From: Cytophagia bacterium
Lineage (GTDB): Bacteria; Bacteroidota; Bacteroidia; Cytophagales; Spirosomataceae
Reading direction: 5' to 3'
Assembly: GCA_004293645.1 (NCBI GenBank)
Contig: REAB01000065.1
Coordinates: forward strand, 1-64,000
Length of the DNA stretch: 64,000 nucleotides
Below the pieces are notes generated by a model that ran no database searches, had not been told where the DNA came from, and saw only the letters and a list, made by a program, of their open reading frames with translations. A program made the position numbers and the translations under genes. Shown piece after piece: positions 58,235 through 64,000 of this stretch (within the stretch, counting starts at the first letter, position 1; each line of letters starts with the position of its first letter).

Positions 58235-59431
58235 ATGCAAAAAATTGCCATGCTTGGTTCAGGTTTTATCGGGCGTTTTTATGCCGAATCAATTCACGGT
58301 CAGCGCAGCCGCGACCGCGTGGTGGCCATTTACGCTCGGCGCGAAGAAAGTGCCAAAAAGTTTGCCGCCGACTACGGTTGCAGCATTTGGGACACCGACA
58401 TGGAGGCCGTCATAGCACACCCCGACGTAAATATGGTGTGCGTGGCTTTGCCCAACAATCTCCACGAGGCCGCCGTGATGCTGTGCGCCAAACACAAAAA
58501 AAACGTGGTAACCACCAAGCCATTGGGCCGCAACGGAGAAGAAGCCTTGCGCATGATGAAAGCCGTAGAGGAATCGGGGATTTTTGGCGGCTATTTGGAA
58601 GATTTGTGCTACACGCCCAAGTTTTTGAAAGCCTTAGAAAGTGTCAAATCGGGTAGTTTGGGGCGTATTTTGTGGGCAAAGTCGCGCGAGGCGCACCCTG
58701 GCCCTCATTCCAACTGGTTTTGGGACAAAGAGCAAGCGGGCGGGGGTTGTATCTTAGATTTGGGGTGTCATTGCATCGAAATCTCGCGCAATTTTATTGG
58801 CAAAGACGTGCGGCCCGTCGAAGTAATGTGCTGGGCTGCTACCCAAGTAAAACCCATTGAGGCCGAAGACCACGCCATTGCGCTGGTTAAATACGAAAAC
58901 GGGGCCATTGGCCAATTTGAGGTAAGCTGGGCATTTAGGGGCGGCATGGACTTGCGCGACGAAGTGATGGGCACCGAAGGCACCATTTGGATTAATAACT
59001 TTTTGCGGACGGGCTTTGAGATGTACACCACGGGCAAAGGAACTGACTACGTAGCCGAAAAAGCGGAGTCAAATTCGGGCTGGCTCTTTCCAGTGGGCGA
59101 CGAAGTAAACGACTTGGGCTATAACCACATGTTTACCGATATGTTTTTTGCCGCCGAAGAGGGCCGCGAAGCTGCCGAAACATTTTATGATGGCTACGTG
59201 GTAAACGCCGTCATTGACGCTTGCTACAAATCGGCTCAAACCAAGCAGTGGGAACCCATCAATCTGCCCGTTTGGCGCGGCCAAGAAGGGTTCACTGCCG
59301 CCACCACTTTGGTAGAATACGATGCCGATTTTTACCTCATCAAAGAAGAATTAACCCACGATGGTCGCCACAAAGTGATTTTGAAAGACAAAAAATCGGG
59401 CGAAATCATTGAAAAAGACTTGAAAAAGTAA
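58235..59431 (+). CDS. Gfo/Idh/MocA-family oxidoreductase
   Basis: 398 residues. Rossmann start KIAMLGSGFIGRFYAESIHG, the VCVALPNNLHEAAVMLCAKHKKNVVTTKPLG segment (the Lys of the TKPLG catalytic motif), then the C-terminal sheet domain with HPGPHSNWFWDKEQAGGGCILDLGCHCIEI. An NAD(P)-dependent sugar or inositol dehydrogenase; the substrate cannot be told from sequence. The C-terminus is extended by a basic tail (LTHDGRHKVILKDKKSGEIIEKDLKK). Single gene. Confidence 0.88.
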   Translation: MQKIAMLGSGFIGRFYAESIHGQRSRDRVVAIYARREESAKKFAADYGCSIWDTDMEAVIAHPDVNMVCVALPNNLHEAAVMLCAKHKKNVVTTKPLGRNGEEALRMMKAVEESGIFGGYLEDLCYTPKFLKALESVKSGSLGRILWAKSREAHPGPHSNWFWDKEQAGGGCILDLGCHCIEISRNFIGKDVRPVEVMCWAATQVKPIEAEDHAIALVKYENGAIGQFEVSWAFRGGMDLRDEVMGTEGTIWINNFLRTGFEMYTTGKGTDYVAEKAESNSGWLFPVGDEVNDLGYNHMFTDMFFAAEEGREAAETFYDGYVVNAVIDACYKSAQTKQWEPINLPVWRGQEGFTAATTLVEYDADFYLIKEELTHDGRHKVILKDKKSGEIIEKDLKK

Positions 59432-59514
59432 GGAAATTAGCGCATATTGTGACCAAGGATGTGATGGTAGTTTGCTGTACACATTCAAAATTACATCTTT
59501 ACACCTCATTAAAA

Positions 59515-60912
59515 ATGACTATTCAATTTTGTGGCGCGGCGCGCCAAGTAACCGGCAGTAAGCACCTCATTACCACCCAAAAAGGCACTAAAATACTGCT
59601 TGATTGTGGTTTATTTCAGGGTATAAATACGCAAGAACTAAACCAAAAATTTGGTTTTGACCCCGCCGAAATAGACTTTCTGTTGCTTTCGCACGCCCAC
59701 ATTGACCACGCAGGTCTTATTCCACGCTTGGTGAGTTTGGGTTTCAAAGGCCCCATTTATTGTACCGCCGCCACCGCCGACTTATGCAGCATTATGCTCA
59801 TGGACAGTGCGCGTATTCAAGAAAAAGACACCGAGCGCATCAATGAACGCCGCCAAAAACGGGGCGAGCCACTCTTGGAAATACTTTACGATGCCGCCGA
59901 CGTAACAAAAACCATCGAACTGCTCGTGCCAGTGGCCTACAACCAAACTTTTTGGCTCAATACCAACGAAATAAGCGTTATTTTTACTGACACAGGCCAT
60001 ATTTTGGGCAGTGCCGCCGTGCATTTGGGTATTCAAGAAGACGGTAAAACCAAGCACATTTCGTTTTCGGGCGATATTGGGCGACCCAACGATAAGATTT
60101 TGCGCAGCCCTGCGCCTTTTCCACAGGCCGATGTCATCATTTGTGAATCTACTTACGGCAACCGCCTCCATGAGCCAGAACCCGACATGAAAGCCCACCT
60201 CTTGCGCATTGTGCGCGATACCTGCGTGGTGCGGCGCGGCAAAGTTATTATTCCTGCTTTTGCGGTAGATCGTACCCAAGAACTCATCTATGCCCTCGAC
60301 CAACTGGCCGAAGCCAACCTTTTGCCTCACATTAAAGTGTTCATTGACAGTCCGTTGGCCGTTAAAGCCACCGATATTATGCGAAAAAATGAGGAATGTT
60401 TTAACCCCGAAATTTTGGCTTACATTAAAAAAGACGGCGATGCGTTCAGCTTTCCCAACTTGGTGTATGTGTCGGATATCAACCAATCGAAGGCCATCAA
60501 CGACTCCAAAGAGCCTTGCATTATCATTTCGGCATCGGGCATGGCCGAGGCGGGGCGCATCAAACACCACATCAAAAACAACATCAACGACCCCAACAGC
60601 ACCATTTTGTTGGTGGGCTATTGCTCGCCCAACAGCTTGGGCGGGGCACTCAAACGCGGCGACAACGAAGTGCAAATATTTGGCGAGCGGCACGCTGTGA
60701 AGGCGCGGGTAGAAGTGATGGACTCGTTTTCGGCCCACGCCGACTACGAAGAAATGCTCGACTATTTGGCTTGCCAAGATGCAACACGGGTACAAAAGCT
60801 GTTTTTGGTACACGGCGACTACGACACCCAATTGGCTTTTAAACAAAAACTCACCAAAGCGGGTTTTCAAGATGTTTATATCCCAGATTTATACGAGCAA
60901 GTGGGGGTTTAA
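59515..60912 (+). CDS. Metallo-beta-lactamase/beta-CASP nuclease (RNase J/CPSF73-like)
   Basis: 465 residues from the ATG at 59515; the upstream frame to 59449 lacks coding character. The MBL zinc motif HAHIDHAG (SHAHIDHAG), a further His in DTGHILGSAAV, and in the beta-CASP insert GDIGRPNDKILRSPAPFPQADVIICESTYGNRLHE, then ISASGMAEAGRIKHHIKNN and DSFSAHADYEEMLD. Acts on RNA 3' or 5' ends in this superfamily. The AEAGR-type KH loop is close to CPSF73-like bacterial/archaeal enzymes. Cytoplasmic. Confidence 0.93.
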   Translation: MTIQFCGAARQVTGSKHLITTQKGTKILLDCGLFQGINTQELNQKFGFDPAEIDFLLLSHAHIDHAGLIPRLVSLGFKGPIYCTAATADLCSIMLMDSARIQEKDTERINERRQKRGEPLLEILYDAADVTKTIELLVPVAYNQTFWLNTNEISVIFTDTGHILGSAAVHLGIQEDGKTKHISFSGDIGRPNDKILRSPAPFPQADVIICESTYGNRLHEPEPDMKAHLLRIVRDTCVVRRGKVIIPAFAVDRTQELIYALDQLAEANLLPHIKVFIDSPLAVKATDIMRKNEECFNPEILAYIKKDGDAFSFPNLVYVSDINQSKAINDSKEPCIIISASGMAEAGRIKHHIKNNINDPNSTILLVGYCSPNSLGGALKRGDNEVQIFGERHAVKARVEVMDSFSAHADYEEMLDYLACQDATRVQKLFLVHGDYDTQLAFKQKLTKAGFQDVYIPDLYEQVGV

Positions 60913-60971
60913 GAATGGAAACTTTTAGATTTATTTAATTGATAGTGAGTATTTTACGAAGAGTTTTGAAA

Positions 60972-61661
60972 ATGAATAATCGAAGAAAAGTAACAGCAAA
61001 ACAGATTTATGACATGCTGTTGAATGAGTTTAAAATCAAGCAACAAATAGGCAGTGTAGAGATAATTTTGGGAGGTATTTCGGCAAAATATGGCGGTAAA
61101 GATGCGATTGGCGATTTGTTGCAAGAGTGGCTTGCCGAATGGTTAAAGCAAAACAACATTTATTTCAGAACACGAGCGAATACGCAGGAGTTTCCCGATT
61201 TTTTGCTTGCCGAAGATGATAAAAGTGGGTTCTTGGAAATAAAAACGTTTGATGGTAGTGCAACACCAGCGTTTGACATTGCCAATTTTGACTCTTACAA
61301 CAAATCCTTACTTATCAAACCCGAGCGGCTTGATGCAGATTATTTGATTTTGAGCTACAAGATGGTAAATGCTGTTTTGAGTATAGAAAACGTGTGGCTA
61401 ATGAAAGTTTGGGAAATGGCAGGAGATTCGGGCAAAAATCCTGTTAATATGCAAACTAAAAATGGGCAACCTTACAACCTAAGACCGATAAAGTGGTATG
61501 CTAAAAAAGCTAAAAATAAGCCATTTACCGATAAGTTAAGTTTTATAACTGCCATTGCTGAAACGCTTAGGAAATATCCTTACAGTACAGGTAGTTACAA
61601 CGATAATTGGTTGGAAAAAGTAAAAGAGAGATATTTTGCGAACACAGAGCTTAGATTGTAA
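60972..61661 (+). CDS. Type II restriction endonuclease, NgoBV-like
   Basis: 229 residues from ATG 60972 (the frame is open to 60939). It carries VEIILGGISAKYGGKDAIGDLLQEWLAEWL, then FRTRANTQEFPDFLLAE with Asp/Glu residues, GFLEIKTFDGSATPAFDIANFDSY (E-x-K of a PD-(D/E)xK site) and RLDADYLILSY. These match my memory of the NgoBV endonuclease family, which cuts GGNNCC. It lies tail to tail with a C5 methyltransferase, an expected partner, the last 11 bases overlapping. AT-rich relative to host genes. Confidence 0.88.
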   Translation: MNNRRKVTAKQIYDMLLNEFKIKQQIGSVEIILGGISAKYGGKDAIGDLLQEWLAEWLKQNNIYFRTRANTQEFPDFLLAEDDKSGFLEIKTFDGSATPAFDIANFDSYNKSLLIKPERLDADYLILSYKMVNAVLSIENVWLMKVWEMAGDSGKNPVNMQTKNGQPYNLRPIKWYAKKAKNKPFTDKLSFITAIAETLRKYPYSTGSYNDNWLEKVKERYFANTELRL

Positions 61662-63042
61662 CAGATAACAATTCACTTTCGGCCTCTACTATTTCATAAT
61701 TATCGCTTTGCCAAACATCTAAAATTCTATCACTGATTGCCTTAATGACAGGAACTACAACCGTATTTCCTAATAAATCAAAGGCCAAACTTTCTTTGAC
61801 TGGTATTTCGTAGCTTTCAGGATAACCAAACAAGCGTAACCCTTCCCGTTTAGTTAATTTTCTAAGACCATTTCCGTCTGGAACTACAATTTTCACCATA
61901 TCGGTTGCTACCAAAGTGGGAGCAATTTCAAATGGGCTTAAAATTTTATTGATTTCAAAACTTAGCTTTCCAGTTACAATATTATACCCTTTGGGCTTTG
62001 TTTCATCGTAAACGCGAGAACTAATTACACCATTTTCTGTATTTTCATTTATCAATTTTTTAGGATATTCAAATCTTAGATACCCTTTTTCAACCAAGTC
62101 GTCTAAAAGTACTTTAACATCAATACTTTCAAACAAATTATTGGTCGGAAAAAATGACTGAATTTGTTCGAGCGTTAGGGGCATTCCGTCCATCCAATCA
62201 ATTCCTATTTCACTTGCCCATTGTTTTTTTCTTCGTTCTTTGAATAACCTATTCAACAAATAAATCTGCTCTTTTGAACATTCTCCTTTTATTCCAATAT
62301 CCCAACTATGAATGTTGTTCTCGCCGCCACGCTTATCTTTTATTGATTTTCCATAGAGTTCTTTTATTGTAAAATGTGAAAGTAGTCGCCTCGTAAAATC
62401 GGTGTTCATGGTAGGTTTTCCTACTTCTAAAATATCTTTTATAACTTTGTAAGTAGGCTCAAAACCTGTTAACGAGACCTTTCTTTTGGGAGTGGCTCTT
62501 TTCTTTGTCCCAACTATAAAAACTCTTTTTCTTGATTGCGGAACCCCAAAGTGTACACTGTCCAAAACTTTCCAAGTAACTTGGTATTCCAGTTCATTTT
62601 CAAGTTTCTCCAAAATTATTCGAAGTGTGCGCCCTATTTCATCGTTTTTATTTTCTAAATCGTGTTTTACCAAGCCTTCAACATTTTCAAGAATGAATCC
62701 TTCTGGCTGATGAAATCTTATAATACGTTCAATTTCAAAAAATAGCGTTCCTCGTGTATCAGCAAAACCATTCCTTTTACCACTTGCACTAAATGGTTGG
62801 CAAGGAAAACCACCAAACAAAAAATCGAACGGAGGAATATCTTCGTTCTTAACTTTAAAAATATCGCCAACAAAATGCTCATGCTGGTGGTTGTGTTTAA
62901 GCGTCTGAATAGCATAAGGTTTAATTTCAGAAGTTAACACACATTCGGTTTCAATGCCTTTTTCTTTACAAGCTTGTTCAAAACCAAGTCTAATACCTCC
63001 AAGACCCGCGAATAAATCTATAAATTTTAGTTTATTTCTCAC
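61651..63042 (-). CDS. C5-cytosine DNA methyltransferase (NgoBV-type partner)
   Basis: 463 residues with all C5 motifs in one chain: I FIDLFAGLGGIRLGF (8-22), IV FGGFPCQPFSASG with catalytic Cys81, VI FILENVEGL (116-124), VIII FGVPQSRKRVFIVG (near 167-180), IX LTKREGLRLFGYP, X LLGNTVVVPVIKAI. A long target-recognition region (~190-395) is present. The start codon is GTG at 63042, overlapping the TGA of the DUF6471-type gene (GTGA), which couples its translation to that gene. It protects the host from the endonuclease downstream; specificity GGNNCC is inferred from the partner. Confidence 0.94.
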   Translation of the reverse strand: MRNKLKFIDLFAGLGGIRLGFEQACKEKGIETECVLTSEIKPYAIQTLKHNHQHEHFVGDIFKVKNEDIPPFDFLFGGFPCQPFSASGKRNGFADTRGTLFFEIERIIRFHQPEGFILENVEGLVKHDLENKNDEIGRTLRIILEKLENELEYQVTWKVLDSVHFGVPQSRKRVFIVGTKKRATPKRKVSLTGFEPTYKVIKDILEVGKPTMNTDFTRRLLSHFTIKELYGKSIKDKRGGENNIHSWDIGIKGECSKEQIYLLNRLFKERRKKQWASEIGIDWMDGMPLTLEQIQSFFPTNNLFESIDVKVLLDDLVEKGYLRFEYPKKLINENTENGVISSRVYDETKPKGYNIVTGKLSFEINKILSPFEIAPTLVATDMVKIVVPDGNGLRKLTKREGLRLFGYPESYEIPVKESLAFDLLGNTVVVPVIKAISDRILDVWQSDNYEIVEAESELLSVTI

Positions 63043-63368
63043 TTTTTGATTGTTTTAAATTCAACATTTGGTTCTGCCGCTATCAAGTTTGAAGACGTGT
63101 CTGATAGTTGCTGCAAAACAGGGAAATTATTACGAATGTCAATTAGCTGATACTCCTCAATTTCAATTTTTGTACACCCAATGACATACAAACACTGCAT
63201 AAAAAACGAAGCACTGAATGTACCTCGGCTGATTTTACTATCTACACTTGATTTTGTTTCAGCACAACCGTTCTCGTTTAATAAAAGCGTTAAATCCTCA
63301 TTAGATAGCCCTCTTTTTATTAACTCAGATTTAAGTATTCGTTTAACTTTGCTGTTCCATTCAGACAT
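63039..63368 (-). CDS. DUF6471-type putative controller protein of the second R-M unit
   Basis: 109 residues from ATG 63368. The core WNSKVKRILKSELIKRGLSNEDLTLLLNENGCAETKSSVDSKISRGTFSASFFMQCLYVIGC is the short helical domain I know as DUF6471, an XRE-like fold that is frequently found beside C5 methyltransferases. Position and size suggest a transcriptional controller of the R-M module, as C proteins are, but DNA binding is inferred. It is upstream of, and overlaps, the methyltransferase start. Candidate operators lie 18-53 bases upstream of its start. Confidence 0.82.
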   Translation of the reverse strand: MSEWNSKVKRILKSELIKRGLSNEDLTLLLNENGCAETKSSVDSKISRGTFSASFFMQCLYVIGCTKIEIEEYQLIDIRNNFPVLQQLSDTSSNLIAAEPNVEFKTIKK

Positions 63369-63385
63369 AAAGCAGAAATATTGTT

Positions 63386-63421
63386 TTTGCAAATATGCAA
63401 AAAATAATACGAATATGCAAA
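63386..63421. promoter_or_regulatory. Candidate operators for the DUF6471-type controller
   Basis: AATATGCAAA occurs at 63392-63401 and 63412-63421, starts 20 bases apart (two helical turns). The first copy is part of a palindrome TTTGCAAATATGCAAA at 63386-63401. Located just upstream of the controller start codon at 63368. Layout is like that of operators of R-M controller proteins; binding is untested. Confidence 0.5.
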
Positions 63422-63483
63422 TTAAAATACAAAAACACAAAAAAAATTTATTTTAATTATATTCAACATAAAAAGTGCTTTTA

Positions 63484-63491
63484 TATCTTTG
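63484..63491 (+). promoter_or_regulatory. -7-like promoter box for the DUF1501 gene
   Basis: TATCTTTG, 14 bases before the ATG at 63506, matches TAnnTTTG. No convincing TTTG at the -33 position is present, because the upstream bases are AT-rich sequence of the R-M module. Confidence 0.4.
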
Positions 63492-63505
63492 ACAACAACA
63501 CAACC

Positions 63506-64000
63506 ATGGAAAAGCTACTCAAAGAACTTCAACACGCTGATTTGCAGCGTCAAACGCGGCGGCATTTTTTGCAAACTACCAGCTTGGGGCTGGGGGCTTT
63601 GGGCTTGGGCGGGTTGCTCAACAGTTGCGGCTGGAAAGACAAAACCACCAACGCCGCGCCGCTCCAATCTACCGACCCCATGGCCGTACGGCTCTCGCAG
63701 TTTGCTCCCAAAGCCAAGCGCGTCATTTATATTCACATGGCGGGCGCACCTTCGCAGTTGGAGTTGTTCGATTATAAACCAGAATTGCAGAAGTTTCACG
63801 GCAAAGATTGCCCGCAAGAATTTTTGGAAGGCAAAAAATTTGCGTTCATCAAGGGTGTACCCAAAATGCTCGGTTCGGTGGCCAATTTCAAACAAAATGG
63901 CCAGTCGGGGGCTTGGGTGTCCGACTACCTGCCTTATTTGCAAACCGCCGCCGATAAAGTGTCGTTTTTGAAAGCCATGTACACCGACCAGTTCAACCAC
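63506..64000 (+). CDS. DUF1501 family protein, Tat-exported (3' truncated by window end)
   Basis: First 165 residues of a longer gene. QTRRHFLQTTSLGLGALGLGGLLNSC combines a twin-arginine leader with a lipobox (LLNSC), so it would be a Tat-exported lipoprotein. The following VIYIHMAGAPSQLELFDYKPELQKFHGKDCP and LPYLQTAADKVSFLKAMYTDQFNH are typical of DUF1501, a sulfatase-like alkaline-phosphatase-fold family. These genes usually follow a DUF1549/1553 gene; here the R-M module lies upstream instead. Starts at ATG 63506 with clear codon bias. Confidence 0.93.
   Translation, partial: MEKLLKELQHADLQRQTRRHFLQTTSLGLGALGLGGLLNSCGWKDKTTNAAPLQSTDPMAVRLSQFAPKAKRVIYIHMAGAPSQLELFDYKPELQKFHGKDCPQEFLEGKKFAFIKGVPKMLGSVANFKQNGQSGAWVSDYLPYLQTAADKVSFLKAMYTDQFNH

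Noticed and set aside
59782-60870. 362-codon frame antisense to the beta-CASP nuclease gene
   Set aside because: Codon bias of the real gene keeps the opposite frame open; no domain was seen.
63489-63971. 160-codon plus-strand frame at the right edge
   Set aside because: It is in the wrong phase; the frame from ATG 63506 has the Tat leader and DUF1501 residues and stays open to the window end.
1-64000. CRISPR arrays, rRNA and tRNA genes, transposases and integrases
   Set aside because: No regularly spaced repeats, T-loop/CCA ends or DDE/tyrosine recombinase products were found by eye; an Infernal/tRNAscan and HMM run would be needed to be certain.

Overview
This is a gene-dense stretch of a Bacteroidetes chromosome, most likely order Cytophagales, near Spirosomaceae (Runella/Spirosoma-like). 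The assignment rests on gene content: thioredoxins with an N-terminal DUF4369-type domain, DUF2851, DUF4293, bacterial geranylgeranylglyceryl phosphate synthase, PSP1/NifU-type proteins, GH3-family adenylate-forming protein, DUF1501 and ThuA. It also rests on -7 promoter elements of the form TAnnTTTG, many lipoproteins, and the absence of strong Shine-Dalgarno sites. No rRNA, tRNA, CRISPR array or transposase was seen.

1-24 kb is ordinary core genome: wecB and an ArsC-like reductase; a TatC gene overlapping an MlaF-type ABC ATPase; GGGP synthase; ThuA and M28 secreted proteins; two GT2 glycosyltransferases; radC; two tandem secreted thioredoxins; pfkA (with an Asp-to-Asn change in the GGDG motif); leuB; prfB with its programmed +1 frameshift; acyl-ACP thioesterase; panC-panD; and a flippase-like membrane protein.

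24.6-26.8 kb is an AT-rich type II restriction-modification module. Its C5 methyltransferase is split into two overlapping genes, between motifs VIII and IX as in M.AquI, and is followed by an AvaI/BsoBI-type endonuclease (predicted target CYCGRG). 26.9-30.6 kb returns to host genes: heptose adenylyltransferase, zinc peptidase, FKBP lipoprotein, GNAT and Ada-like alkyltransferase.

30.64-33.11 kb is the most unusual region. Two 67-bp direct repeats, both copies of the 3' end of comM and differing only at two silent positions, lie 2401 bp apart. Between them is an AT-rich cassette holding an XRE regulator and, divergently, a lipoprotein overlapping a small membrane-anchored protein. I do not recognise this as a described system.

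33-60.9 kb is again host-like: comM, recQ, purD, PSP1, NifU, an OmpA protein with repeated modules, cytochrome c, a GH3-uxuA-uxaC hexuronate operon, a three-gene mini-operon with two 37-residue proteins, Uma2, GH43, aquaglyceroporin, TPR lipoprotein, LD-carboxypeptidase, Fic, quinone oxidoreductase, a possible metal-related pair, Gfo/Idh oxidoreductase and a beta-CASP nuclease.

60.97-63.4 kb is a second AT-rich R-M module: an NgoBV-like endonuclease converging on a C5 methyltransferase, which is translationally coupled to a small DUF6471-type putative controller with candidate operators. The window ends inside a Tat-exported DUF1501 protein.
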